The notes under the pieces were generated by a model. The model made no database searches. It was not told the DNA's origin and saw only the letters and a list, made by a program, of their open reading frames with translations. From Anaerolineales bacterium (GTDB lineage: Bacteria > Chloroflexota > Anaerolineae > UBA7937): a DNA stretch of 18,567 nt. The first letter of the stretch is position 1; every line of letters begins with the position of its first letter. The position numbers were made by a program, and so were the translations under genes. Below, piece by piece: positions 1-7,503 of the stretch. The stretch spans positions 1 through 18,567 of the forward strand of contig JAUVHF010000011.1 of NCBI GenBank assembly GCA_030593425.1, read 5' to 3'.

Positions 1-63
1 TTCAACGATCATTACTACGTCACCCAGGATATCGCCCTCTTCTTCGCTCACAACCTACCTTAG
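1..63 (+). CDS. C-terminal end of an upstream gene (partial)
   Basis: Frame 1 is open from the first base of the window to a TAG stop at 61-63 and encodes 20 residues, beginning FNDHYYVTQDIALFF and ending AHNLP. The amphipathic composition is compatible with a final helix of a globular enzyme. The body of the gene lies outside the window, so no family can be named. It lies on the same strand as rho, with about 160 bases between its stop and the rho promoter, and no convincing terminator was seen between them. The open frame is too short to exclude chance. Confidence 0.45.
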   Translation, partial: FNDHYYVTQDIALFFAHNLP

Positions 64-224
64 AAGCCCAGCGGCTAGTCCCATTAAAATGCGATAAGTT
101 GCGTAGGAGTAGGGGAGGCCCTGGCCTATTTAGGTCATATATTATGGAAATCCGACCTACTATCACTATGACTGGCCCCTCTGCCACCTACTCTGTCGCA
201 CTTGAGATGAGAAACAGCGCCCAG
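64..224. other. Intergenic stretch upstream of the rho promoter
   Basis: No gene was found. The stretch holds a small inverted repeat TAGGTC ... GACCTA (about 135-163) around an AT-rich core and a short GC-rich self-complementary AGGCC/GGCCT around 115-132. Neither is followed by a clear U-tract, so a terminator for the upstream gene is not established. Confidence 0.4.
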
Positions 225-253
225 TTGACTAGGCAGGCAAAAGGTGCTATAAT
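225..253 (+). promoter_or_regulatory. sigma-70-type promoter of rho
   Basis: TTGACT at 225-230 and a perfect TATAAT at 248-253 are separated by exactly 17 bases. Transcription should start near 260, which leaves a leader of about 158 bases before the rho start codon. It is the best promoter match in the left part of the window. Confidence 0.75.
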
Positions 254-265
254 AAGAAGCGCTTA

Positions 266-373
266 GGAATCACGTCCCTTCGTTATCTGATAGCATTGTA
301 AGGGATTCCACTAATCTGTACTCCTATCTTTTTCCCCAATCTTTCACACAAAAGCCTTGATGAAGGTGGCTTT
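266..373 (+). promoter_or_regulatory. Structured 5' leader of rho
   Basis: Two hairpins lie in the transcribed leader. The first pairs GGAATC (266-271) with GATTCC (304-309) and, inside it, CCTT (277-280) with AAGG (300-303). The second pairs AAAGCC (351-356) with GGCTTT (368-373) and has an alternative inner CCTT/AAGG pairing. Between them is a pyrimidine-rich, C-containing single-stranded stretch (about 318-347), the kind of sequence Rho can load on. rho is autoregulated through its leader in several bacteria, so autogenous control is plausible but inferred. No uninterrupted U-tract follows the second hairpin. Confidence 0.4.
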
Positions 374-417
374 CTGACTTTCTACCACGGTTCAAAAACA
401 GCGAGAGGGGTGTAAGC

Positions 418-1719
418 ATGGATACCAAACCTCTGGAGCCCGCTGAAGAGGCCGGCTATGCCAACGCCTTGAATATCGTCGAATTGGAGGCTATGACCCT
501 AAGTGAACTGCGGGAGATGGCCAAGGAACAGGAGATCTCCGGGTATAGCCGCCTCAAGAAACAGGACCTCATCATCCGCTTGTTACGTGCTAAGGCGGAG
601 CAGATGGGGTACATCTTCAGCGGAGGGGTCCTGGAGATAGTCCAAGAGGGGATCGGGTTTTTGCGCTCCGATCACCTCCTCCCTGGGCCGGAAGATGTCT
701 ACGTCTCCCAGTCCCAGATCCGCCGCTTCGGGCTGCGCACTGGAGACCTGGTAATCGGTCAGGTCCGACCTCCCAAGGATACGGAGAAATACTATGGTCT
801 TCTCCGAGTGGAGGCGGTGAACGGCCTGGACCCAGAGACGGCAAAGCGCCGCCCCCACTTCAACTCCCTCACCCCCATCTTCCCTCAAGAGATGTTCAGA
901 CTGGAGACCAAGCCCCATATCCTGGCTACCAGGCTCATAGATATGATAGCCCCCATCGGTCGAGGCCAAAGGGGACTCATCGTCTCCCCTCCCAAGGCAG
1001 GCAAGACCGTGGCCCTCAAGCAGATCGCTAACGGTATCACTACCAACTACAACGGTGTGCATCTCATGGTCGTTCTCATCGGCGAGCGACCCGAGGAAGT
1101 AACCGACATGGACCGCTCTGTAGAAGCCGAGGTGATAGCCGCCACCTTCGACGACCCGGTCCAGACCCAGGTGCGTGTAGCCGAAATGGCCCTGGAGCGG
1201 GCTAAGCGACTGGTGGAATGCGGCTTGGACGTGGTCATCCTCTTGGACGGGATCACCCGTCTTACCAGAGCCTATAACCTCACCGTGCCTCCCAGCGGCC
1301 GCACCCTCTCCGGCGGCGTCGACCCCGGGGCCCTCTACCCCCCAAAGCGTTTCTTCGGCGCCGCTCGCAACGTCGAGGATGGAGGAAGCCTTACCATTAT
1401 CGCTACCTGTCTCGTAGAGACCGGCAGCCGGATGGATGACGTCATCTACGAGGAGTTCAAGGGCACAGGGAATATGGAACTGCACCTCAGCCGACGGCTG
1501 GCTGAAAAGTATATCTTTCCCGCCTTCGATATCGGGCGCTCAAGCACTCGGCGCGAGGAACTGCTCCTCGATCAGGAGACCCTCTCTACGGTCTGGACCC
1601 TACGTCGCATGATGGACATGGGGGGTGTCGAAGCGCTACATAAGCCCCTCCTCGACCGCTTGGCCAAGACGAAAGATAACCGCGAATTCCTCGACACCTT
1701 GAACAAGGATGCCATCTAA
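418..1719 (+). CDS. rho: Transcription termination factor Rho
   Basis: Hexameric RNA-dependent ATPase/helicase that releases RNA polymerase at unstructured C-rich transcript sites. The 433-residue length is normal. Residues about 25-60 form the N-terminal Rho_N helical domain (MTLSELREMAKE). The cold-shock-like RNA-binding domain at about 66-140 contains YIFSGGVLEI and GFLRS. Walker A is SPPKAGKT at about 180-187, Walker B is VVILLDGITR at about 262-271, and the Q-loop is LSGGVD at about 287-292. The R-loop/GTG region lies at about 340-355. All catalytic elements look intact. The ATG is preceded by a purine-rich GAGAGGGGTG. A strong promoter and a structured leader precede it. The next gene starts inside its last codons, so the two are probably translationally coupled. 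There is no long N-terminal insertion of the kind seen in actinobacterial Rho. Confidence 0.97.
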   Translation: MDTKPLEPAEEAGYANALNIVELEAMTLSELREMAKEQEISGYSRLKKQDLIIRLLRAKAEQMGYIFSGGVLEIVQEGIGFLRSDHLLPGPEDVYVSQSQIRRFGLRTGDLVIGQVRPPKDTEKYYGLLRVEAVNGLDPETAKRRPHFNSLTPIFPQEMFRLETKPHILATRLIDMIAPIGRGQRGLIVSPPKAGKTVALKQIANGITTNYNGVHLMVVLIGERPEEVTDMDRSVEAEVIAATFDDPVQTQVRVAEMALERAKRLVECGLDVVILLDGITRLTRAYNLTVPPSGRTLSGGVDPGALYPPKRFFGAARNVEDGGSLTIIATCLVETGSRMDDVIYEEFKGTGNMELHLSRRLAEKYIFPAFDIGRSSTRREELLLDQETLSTVWTLRRMMDMGGVEALHKPLLDRLAKTKDNREFLDTLNKDAI

Positions 1720-2740
1720 CCGCCGCCCCATCCAAAGGCTCATCGAGGCCACTACCAGCCTCTTGAGAAATCAGTTGTCCCCCCATCTCACCCGCTACGC
1801 CTCCCACCTATCTCTCTTGACCATCCTTTTCCTCCTCACCTCCCTGGGGAACTTCAACCCCCAAGCGTTGCGTCCAGTGGGGGAGCCTCCACCCAGCGGG
1901 AACCCTGGCTCTACTTTCCTCCCGCGGAGGATGAGTCTATCCTCGGAGACAGGCTATCTGACCAAGGAGGCTTTGCCTTTCACCATCATCCCCCAGAGAC
2001 CTCGACGGGAGGTGATCACCTATGTGGTGCAACCGGGAGACGTAGTCACCAGCATCGCCCAGAAATTCGGCTTGCGACCGGAGACCATTCAGTGGTCCAA
2101 CCCTCAACTCTACCCCTACCCAGACCTCTTATATATAGGGGAGGAACTCTTCATCCTGCCCACCGATGGCGTCTATCACGAGGTAGAGGCGGGTGATACC
2201 CTAGAATCGATCGCCGAGGAATACAAGGTGGATCCATCGGCTATTCTCGAATCGGAGCACAACGATATGGCCGATCCAGAGGTCCTGGTTGTAGGTCAGA
2301 TGCTGGTCGTCCCCGGGGGGAGCAAGCCCTACGTGGCCCAGGTAGTCTATGCCGGGCCACCGCCGCCGGGAGCAGCCCAGGGAAGCGGCAACTTCATGTG
2401 GGCCGTTAGTGGGGTGATAACCCAAGGCTACTGGGGTGGTCACCGGGCGGTGGACGTCGGGGCTCCATGTGGCACCTCGATCTATGCCTCCGATTCGGGG
2501 TATGTATCCAGTGTAGGATGGATGGAAGGCTATGGCAACCACATCCTCCTCAGCCACGGAAACGGGTGGGAGACTTTGTACGCTCACCTCAGTCAGATCC
2601 TGGTGCGCCCCAACACCTCTGTCCAGAGAGGAGCGCTGATCGGACGAGTGGGCACCACCGGTCGTTCCACGGGCTGCCACCTCCACTTCGAGATCCGCCA
2701 GTACGGCACCAAGCGAAACCCCTTCGGCCTCCTCCCTTAG
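1709..2740 (+). CDS. LysM repeat M23 (LytM-type) metallopeptidase
   Basis: Probable cell-envelope peptidoglycan hydrolase, or activator of one, anchored near the membrane. After a basic N-terminus, a hydrophobic segment at residues about 33-48 acts as a signal anchor. Two LysM modules follow (about 104-151, starting YVVQPGD, and about 156-203, starting YHEVEAGD). A proline-rich linker leads to the M23 domain (about 235-335). The zinc/catalytic set is complete: H245xxxD249, H293 in YAHLS, and H324/H326 in HLHFEI. That argues for an active endopeptidase rather than an EnvC-like degenerate activator. Its ATG lies 11 bases inside the end of rho, which suggests co-transcription and coupling. The pairing with rho is probably positional rather than functional. 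Confidence 0.92.
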   Translation: MPSNRRPIQRLIEATTSLLRNQLSPHLTRYASHLSLLTILFLLTSLGNFNPQALRPVGEPPPSGNPGSTFLPRRMSLSSETGYLTKEALPFTIIPQRPRREVITYVVQPGDVVTSIAQKFGLRPETIQWSNPQLYPYPDLLYIGEELFILPTDGVYHEVEAGDTLESIAEEYKVDPSAILESEHNDMADPEVLVVGQMLVVPGGSKPYVAQVVYAGPPPPGAAQGSGNFMWAVSGVITQGYWGGHRAVDVGAPCGTSIYASDSGYVSSVGWMEGYGNHILLSHGNGWETLYAHLSQILVRPNTSVQRGALIGRVGTTGRSTGCHLHFEIRQYGTKRNPFGLLP

Positions 2741-2811
2741 GCTTCAATTCCCTTTGTTTTGCCATCGATGAGGCCATCTCTCCCTCCACGTGACGGGAAG
2801 AGATACCCGCC

Positions 2812-2840
2812 TTTAAGCATAGCCCTTCTTATGATATACT
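2812..2840 (+). promoter_or_regulatory. Possible promoter before the DUF72 gene
   Basis: TATACT (2835-2840) is a good -10. TTTAAG (2812-2817), 17 bases upstream, is only a weak -35. The 128-base gap after the M23 gene also contains a small CGGG/CCCG hairpin (about 2793-2808), which could be a weak end signal for the preceding operon. Confidence 0.4.
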
Positions 2841-2868
2841 TATTGAAGAAGGCTCACCCGAAAGAGAG

Positions 2869-3618
2869 ATGGCGCAACTTCTTATCGGCACCTCCGGTTG
2901 GAGTTACAAGCACTGGCAAGGGCTCTTCTATCCGCAGACTCTGCCCCCCAGAGAATGGTTCTCCTACTACAAAGACCACTTCAACACCGTAGAGATCAAC
3001 AACACCTTCTCCCATTTGCCGGCCGAGAAGACTTTTGGAAATTGGCGCAAGCAGGCGCCAGAGGGGTTCATCTATGCCGTAGAGGCTAGCCGGTACATCA
3101 CCCACATCAAAAGGCTACGCGATCCCGAACTAGCCCTGGAGAAGTTCATAAGCCGGGTGCGGCTTCTGGGGGAGACCCTGGGCCCTATCCTCCACCAATT
3201 GCCACCCCGCTGGCGGCCCGACCTGGACCGCTTGAAAGGGTTCATCGAGGCCCTCCCCCGGGATCTCGTTCATATCTTCGAGTTCAGGGATCCCCGCTGG
3301 TTATGTCAGCCGGTCTTCGACCCCTTGGAGGAGAACGACCTGGGTTTCTGCATCATGAGCCTTCCCCATTTCGATTGCCCCAAGCGAGTCACCGGTCAGA
3401 CGGTCTACATTCGCCTGCACGGCTCCCGATTGCTCTACGCCAGCAGGTACACCCAGAGGGAACTGGAGGAGTGGGCCAGGTATGTCGTTCCCCTCTTGTC
3501 GGAAGGGCATGACGTCTACGTCTATTTCAATAACGATGCCTTCGCCTACGCCGTGGAGAACGCCAAAGAGTTGCGCCACCTAGTAGAAGAGATCGTGCCC
3601 CTTGCGGAGGAGATATGA
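2869..3618 (+). CDS. DUF72 family (YecE-like) protein
   Basis: The 249-residue protein has the hallmarks of the DUF72/YecE family, a TIM-barrel fold of unknown biochemical function found in bacteria and archaea. It opens with LIGTSGWSYKHW and FYP. VEINNTFSHLP follows at about 42-52, where the family norm is VEINSTFYRLP. A central FEFRDPRW motif and the C-terminal YVYFNNDAFAYAVENA are present. The length matches the family. The stop overlaps the start of the radical SAM gene by 4 bases (ATGATG at 3615-3620), so the two are translated together. The Shine-Dalgarno sequence is weak (AAAGAGAG just before the ATG). Operon context suggests a link to the AmrS-type enzyme, but no reaction can be assigned. 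Confidence 0.9.
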   Translation: MAQLLIGTSGWSYKHWQGLFYPQTLPPREWFSYYKDHFNTVEINNTFSHLPAEKTFGNWRKQAPEGFIYAVEASRYITHIKRLRDPELALEKFISRVRLLGETLGPILHQLPPRWRPDLDRLKGFIEALPRDLVHIFEFRDPRWLCQPVFDPLEENDLGFCIMSLPHFDCPKRVTGQTVYIRLHGSRLLYASRYTQRELEEWARYVVPLLSEGHDVYVYFNNDAFAYAVENAKELRHLVEEIVPLAEEI

Positions 3619-4622
3619 TGAAAGAGGCTATGCTCTACACAAAACTGAAGGACGATCTAGTGCGGTGCCAACTTTGCGCCCACAGGTGCACTATCAAGCC
3701 CCATAGGGTAGGCATCTGTGGGGTGAGGAGAAACGAGGAGGGCACCCTATGCACCATGGTCTACGCAAAGGCGGTGGCTGTGCATGTGGACCCCATCGAG
3801 AAGAAGCCCCTATACCATTTCCTCCCCGGGAGCGCCTCTTTTTCCATAGCCACCATAGGCTGCAACTTCCGCTGCCTCTTCTGCCAGAACGCCGACATCT
3901 CCCAGGCCTCCAAGGGCGGGGGGTATCCGGTGCGGGATTTCCCCCCTGAGGAGGTGGTGGCCGGGGCCAAGCGGTATAGGTGTGCCAGCATAGCCTACAC
4001 CTACACCGAGCCCACCATCTTCTTCGAGTACGCCTACGATACAGCCCTCCTAGCCCACCAGGAGGGGATCAAGAATATCTTCGTCACCAACGGCTACATG
4101 ACCGAAGAGGCGTTAGAAGCTATAGAGCCCTACTTGGACGCGGCCAATGTGGATCTCAAAAGTTTCAACCCCCAATTCTACCGCCGCATCGTAGGGGCAA
4201 GACTAGAGCCAGTATTGGAGAGCATCAAGAAGATGCACGAAATGGGGGTCTGGGTGGAGGTGACCACGCTCATCATCCCCGGCCAAAACGACGGGGAGGA
4301 GGAGTTGAGGGAGATCGCGCGCTTCATCGCCGCCGTAGACGTGAAGATGCCCTGGCATATCTCTCGCTTTGTCCCCCATTACAAGATGAGAAGCACCCCC
4401 TTCACCCCCGTGGAGACGATCCATCGTGCTGCAGAGATCGGTCATGAGGAGGGGTTGCGCTACATCTACGCTGGAAACGTCCCCGGCGATCCCCACGAAA
4501 ATAGTTACTGTCCCCACTGCGGCCAGATGGTCATCCGCCGACTGGGATACCATACCCATTCGGAATTGAAGGGCCGGACTTGTCCCTCCTGTGGAGAGGA
4601 ACTGGCCTTCATCCTCAACTGA
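3615..4622 (+). CDS. amrS: AmmeMemoRadiSam-type radical SAM enzyme (AmrS-like)
   Basis: 335-residue radical SAM protein. The cluster-binding motif CNFRCLFC (C83, C87, C90) is the canonical CX3CX2C. The N-terminal Cys-rich module (C18, C21, C25, C35; CQLCAHRC and GICGVRRN) and the following AVHVDPIEKKPLYHF block are diagnostic of the AmmeMemoRadiSam / PFL-activase-like family. YTYTEPTIFFEYA and VDLKSF are further family blocks. The C-terminus carries two CxxC pairs (CPHCG, CPSCG) that may bind zinc or a cluster. The usual partners, AMMECR1-like and Memo-like proteins, are not in this window, and the fusion with them seen in some archaea is absent. It lies in a tight operon with DUF72 upstream and a baeRF-like gene 20 bases downstream. 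The substrate is unknown. Confidence 0.93.
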   Translation: MMKEAMLYTKLKDDLVRCQLCAHRCTIKPHRVGICGVRRNEEGTLCTMVYAKAVAVHVDPIEKKPLYHFLPGSASFSIATIGCNFRCLFCQNADISQASKGGGYPVRDFPPEEVVAGAKRYRCASIAYTYTEPTIFFEYAYDTALLAHQEGIKNIFVTNGYMTEEALEAIEPYLDAANVDLKSFNPQFYRRIVGARLEPVLESIKKMHEMGVWVEVTTLIIPGQNDGEEELREIARFIAAVDVKMPWHISRFVPHYKMRSTPFTPVETIHRAAEIGHEEGLRYIYAGNVPGDPHENSYCPHCGQMVIRRLGYHTHSELKGRTCPSCGEELAFILN

Positions 4623-4642
4623 GAAGTGTCAAGGAAGGAGAT

Positions 4643-5767
4643 ATGGATAGAGAAAGGCTGAACTACCTAGCAAGCCTCCGCTCTGAGAAGCACCTCCTAG
4701 TCAGCCTCTACCTCCCTCTGGAGAAAGGGGAACTGGGAGAGGCGAAAGTCCCCATTCGATTGAAGAACCTGATAAACAAAGCCTTAGAGGCCAAGGAAGA
4801 TTGGACTCCTGGGCAGATCCACTCCGTGCAGGAAGACCTAGCCCGGATCGAAAGGCTGGTGGCAGAGGAGAGGGTTCTAGGGAGCAAAAACATCGTTGCT
4901 TTTGCCTCCTCGCCTCTTGGCCTTTGGGAGGTCTTCCGGCCTCCAGCGGGGGTGGAGAAGAGTCTAGCCATCGATCACGCCCTTCGAGTGGCTCCTCTAA
5001 TCGCCCTCACGGGGCAACTAGAGCGATACTGTACGGTGCTAATAGATAAGAGTCGAACCCGGATCTTCTTCCTCGATTTAGGCGGTGTGGAAGAACGGTA
5101 CGATATCTACGGTGCCGTCCCCGGTCGGCACGATCAGGGAGGCTGGGCCCAGGCTCGGTATCAACGCCACCATGACGATCGTGTGATGCATCATTTGAAA
5201 CATACTGCCGATGAACTGCTTCGCCTTCGCCACGAGGAGGGCCTTCAGCGCCTTTTGGTGGCCGGAACGGAGGAACTTGTCAGCCAGTTCACCGACTACC
5301 TGCACTCCTATCTCAAGAAGTGTCTGGTTGCCACCTTACCCCTGGAGATGACCGCTTCACCCAAGGAGGTACAGGAGCAAGCGTTGGCGGCCATGGAGCA
5401 TCTGAATAAGCGGGAAGAGGGAAATCTGATCCAGCAGCTGAAAGGAGAGGCGCTTTCGGGGAACCTGGGGGTCATCGGGCTGGAGGATACCCTTCACGCC
5501 TGGCAGGCGGGCCAGGTGCTCACCTTGCTGATAAATGAAGATTTCCACGCTCCCGGGAGGCGGTGCTCCCGATGCGGCTCCCTCACCATTCGAGAAGGGT
5601 CCTGCCCCTATTGTGAACACACGTTGGAGCCCCTCCGGGATGTAGTGGAGGAACTGATAAAACGGGCCTTCTTGGGGAATACGGAGATAAAGTTCATCGC
5701 CGGGGAGAACAAAGAGGCCCTGGCTGAGATGGGAGGCATCGGAGCGCTTCTAAGGTTCACGACCTAA
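4643..5767 (+). CDS. eRF1/VLRF1-like bacterial release-factor homolog (baeRF family)
   Basis: The ATG at 4643 is chosen because AAGGAAGGAG lies just before it. An in-frame extension to 4580 would overlap amrS and lacks such a site. The 374-residue product has an N-terminal alpha/beta domain (1-120) and a central domain with the typical strand VLIDKSRTRIFFLDLG (about 132-147). A G-rich loop follows at 165-170 (Q-G-G-W-A-Q), then a helix rich in Arg and His. The L7Ae/eRF1-3-like C-terminal part ends in a zinc-ribbon insertion (C308xxC311 ... C321xxC324). Vms1/ANKZF1 and the VLRF1/baeRF proteins use a GGxxQ loop to cleave peptidyl-tRNA on stalled ribosomes, and G166-G167-W-A-Q170 fits it. The role in ribosome rescue is inferred from that motif. 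The stop lies 4 bases from the convergent hemerythrin stop. Confidence 0.8.
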   Translation: MDRERLNYLASLRSEKHLLVSLYLPLEKGELGEAKVPIRLKNLINKALEAKEDWTPGQIHSVQEDLARIERLVAEERVLGSKNIVAFASSPLGLWEVFRPPAGVEKSLAIDHALRVAPLIALTGQLERYCTVLIDKSRTRIFFLDLGGVEERYDIYGAVPGRHDQGGWAQARYQRHHDDRVMHHLKHTADELLRLRHEEGLQRLLVAGTEELVSQFTDYLHSYLKKCLVATLPLEMTASPKEVQEQALAAMEHLNKREEGNLIQQLKGEALSGNLGVIGLEDTLHAWQAGQVLTLLINEDFHAPGRRCSRCGSLTIREGSCPYCEHTLEPLRDVVEELIKRAFLGNTEIKFIAGENKEALAEMGGIGALLRFTT

Positions 5768-5773
5768 GAGGTC
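5761..5773. terminator. Small palindrome spanning two convergent stop codons
   Basis: GACCT-AAG-AGGTC is a perfect 5-bp stem with a 3-base loop. It covers the TAA of the plus-strand gene (5765-5767) and most of the TGA of the minus-strand hemerythrin gene (5772-5774). It could act as a compact bidirectional 3' end, but no U-tract follows on either strand, so intrinsic termination is doubtful. Confidence 0.3.
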
Positions 5774-6239
5774 ACATCCTCTGGGCGATGGCCGCCATCT
5801 GCTCTGGGGCTAGCAGTTGTTTGGCCATAGGGAATAGGACAGAGTTCTCTTTGTGTATATGCTCGCTGAGAAGTTGAACCACGAATTGGACGGGGGCGAC
5901 CAGTTCGTCGATAGCCTCCCTATCTCGCTCCAACCGTTCAAGGGTGGTTTCCACCTTTTCCAGTACCTCCCATAACCGCCTATGCTCCTCCCTCATGACG
6001 AAGGTGGGCCCTTTGGGAGGCAAGACCTTCTCCAACTCCGGAAAGAGGAGTTCTTCTTCCTTCTCGTTATGCACTCTCACCTCCTTGTTGATGAAAGCGG
6101 TGGCCCGCCTTATCCCCTCTAATACTTCTTCAGTGACCTCCCTCCTCTCCACTCTTTGGATGTAGCCACCGAGCCTTCTTAGATGGGCTAGCCCTTCCTC
6201 GTGTTGAGCCATGAATATGGCTATGGGGTCCTTTGACAT
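5772..6239 (-). CDS. Hemerythrin (HHE) domain protein
   Basis: 155-residue four-helix-bundle protein expected to bind a non-haem di-iron centre and O2, NO or peroxide in the cytoplasm. The ligand set is visible: H13, H57 and E61 (VHNEKEE), H86 (REEHRRLW), H127 and E131 (SEHIHKEN), with acidic spacing typical of bacterial hemerythrins. There is no extra signalling domain. Its Shine-Dalgarno AAGGAGG overlaps the stop of the upstream methyltransferase (10-base gap), so it is the third gene of a ferredoxin, methyltransferase and hemerythrin operon. That context suggests oxygen or NO sensing or iron storage for redox proteins, but the exact role is inference. Confidence 0.9.
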   Translation of the reverse strand: MSKDPIAIFMAQHEEGLAHLRRLGGYIQRVERREVTEEVLEGIRRATAFINKEVRVHNEKEEELLFPELEKVLPPKGPTFVMREEHRRLWEVLEKVETTLERLERDREAIDELVAPVQFVVQLLSEHIHKENSVLFPMAKQLLAPEQMAAIAQRM

Positions 6240-6249
6240 CTCTCCTCCT

Positions 6250-7023
6250 TCACCGAGCGATAGCGATCAAATCGTCGCTTTCCTCCCTCTTATAGGGGCT
6301 AAACCTATAGTTCCCGTAGAATTCTACCTCCCCGAACCCTACTTGCCGCAAAAGGTTCGCCAATTCCTGGCTGAAGATGGGGCGAAGTTCCGTGGACTCC
6401 AGAGTGTAACTCCACCCCCCGCCCTCTTTCCGAAAAATCACCATGTTGAAGGTCATCCGCTCCTCATGGAAATCGATGAGGCGGAAGAAGAGCCATTCGT
6501 TTTCCCCCTCCCGGTGAGCGACCAAGGGCATGAACCTCTCCTTCCGGTTCCAAACCCGATCATAGTTCCGATTCTGGATGACCAAAACGCCTTTTTCTAC
6601 CACCTGTCGCATATCGCTCAGCGCCTCGACCAACCCCTCCGGGGTCAAGATGTGAGGTAGCGAGTTTCCCAGGCAGATCAAGGCGTCGAACCCCCCACCT
6701 ACCTTCTTTTTGAACTCGCCAAACCCGGCCTCAACGAAAGTCACCTTGCCCTGGGCGGCCTTCGCTCGCTCGATCATGGCCCTACTGAGATCGGCCCCTA
6801 CCACCTGGTACCCTCGCTCTGCCAAGGCGATAGCGTGACGGCCGGTACCACAAGCGGCATCGAGAACCCGCCGCACCCCATACCTGGAGAAGATCTCTTC
6901 AAAGAAGGGCAACTCATAGGCCAACCTGGCCGACCAATCGACGAAGCGATCGTAGTCGAGGCTGAATTCATCGTAGAGGGGCACCCCTCTTGAGTCGTTC
7001 ATAGGCTCTCCCTTACCGCACAT
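6250..7023 (-). CDS. Class I SAM-dependent methyltransferase
   Basis: The protein has 257 residues from the ATG at 7023, or 250 from a second ATG at 7002 (MNDSRG). Both are preceded by purine-rich sites: GGAAGGG before the first and AAGGGAGAG before the second. The second start fits the family better, since homologous N-termini usually begin near YDEFSLDYDRFVDW. Motif I is VLDAACGTGRH (about 53-63), followed by the acidic ribose-binding segment VVGADLS and the post-I motif FDALICLGNSLPHI. The fold is a Rossmann-like methyltransferase of the Methyltransf_25/11 type. The substrate cannot be read from the sequence. It lies between ferredoxin (9 bases upstream) and hemerythrin. Confidence 0.9.
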   Translation of the reverse strand: MCGKGEPMNDSRGVPLYDEFSLDYDRFVDWSARLAYELPFFEEIFSRYGVRRVLDAACGTGRHAIALAERGYQVVGADLSRAMIERAKAAQGKVTFVEAGFGEFKKKVGGGFDALICLGNSLPHILTPEGLVEALSDMRQVVEKGVLVIQNRNYDRVWNRKERFMPLVAHREGENEWLFFRLIDFHEERMTFNMVIFRKEGGGWSYTLESTELRPIFSQELANLLRQVGFGEVEFYGNYRFSPYKREESDDLIAIAR

Positions 7024-7032
7024 TCGCCCTTC

Positions 7033-7404
7033 CTAGCCGTGGATCAGATGGGGCAGACAACGCACACATACCCAGAGGCTGTGGCCTTCCTTGCGACAGG
7101 GTATGAGCACCGCTTGCTCCTCGCCCCTACCGCAGTGGAAACAACTCTGGGCGATATAGACTTTTTCCCTTGGCCGCTCTTCAACCGCCCTCTCATCGAA
7201 AGGTGTGGCTTCTCGAACTTCGATACTCAACGCTCCCGTGGGACAGACCGAGAGACAGAAGCCCGCCCCGTCGCAAAGTTCCTCCTGCAACACCTTAGCC
7301 TTACCATCCACCATCTCGATGGCCCCCTCGGCACAAGGGACCACGCATAGCCCACACCCGTTGCAGAGCGCCTCATCTATCCTAACCATCTGGCGTTTGA
7401 CCAC
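7033..7404 (-). CDS. Ferredoxin-like iron-sulfur protein with Cys-rich tail
   Basis: The GTG at 7404 is preferred over the ATG at 7389 because GGGAGGGGA lies 8 bases before it. The 123-residue product has a complete first cluster motif CNGCGLCVVPC (C14, C17, C20, C24). The second site, CDGAGFCLSVCP, keeps only C44, C50 and C54, with Ala where the second Cys should be. It may hold a 3Fe-4S or an atypically ligated cluster. The tail adds C88xxC91, C103 and C113xxC116, resembling a zinc-binding or third-cluster knuckle. I recall similar two-site ferredoxins with a reduced second motif being common in anaerobes. It is the first gene of the operon with the methyltransferase and hemerythrin genes. 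Confidence 0.88.
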   Translation of the reverse strand: MVKRQMVRIDEALCNGCGLCVVPCAEGAIEMVDGKAKVLQEELCDGAGFCLSVCPTGALSIEVREATPFDERAVEERPREKVYIAQSCFHCGRGEEQAVLIPCRKEGHSLWVCVRCLPHLIHG

Positions 7405-7420
7405 TCTCTTCCCCTCCCTG

Positions 7421-7447
7421 TGAGATCACCTCTTGACACTCTATCAC
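7421..7447. promoter_or_regulatory. Inverted repeat upstream of the ferredoxin operon
   Basis: CTGTGA and TCACAG half-sites on the minus strand are separated by about 20 bases, just upstream of the ferredoxin ribosome-binding site. They could be an operator or a weak hairpin. The spacing does not match a CRP/FNR site (6-base spacer), so the role is open. Confidence 0.25.
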
Positions 7448-7459
7448 AGCGATATAACC

Positions 7460-7503
7460 AAAAAGGATCGCCTACTACCGATATAGTACAACTTCAGCGA
7501 TCC
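7460..7503 (-). terminator. Terminator for selA transcripts
   Basis: Read on the minus strand, GGATCGC pairs with GCGATCC (7 bp) and is followed by TTTTT. The long loop contains a second perfect stem, TACTA ... TAGTA, around 6 bases. The position is about 150 bases downstream of the selA stop and 56 bases upstream of the ferredoxin start. It separates the two minus-strand units. Confidence 0.6.

Noticed and set aside
583..1485. Long open frame opposite rho
   Set aside because: It runs antisense to a fully motif-supported Rho, has His/Gly-rich low-complexity composition and no Shine-Dalgarno or domain.
4580..4642. Upstream extension of the baeRF-like gene
   Set aside because: It overlaps amrS and has no ribosome-binding site, while the ATG at 4643 has a clear one.
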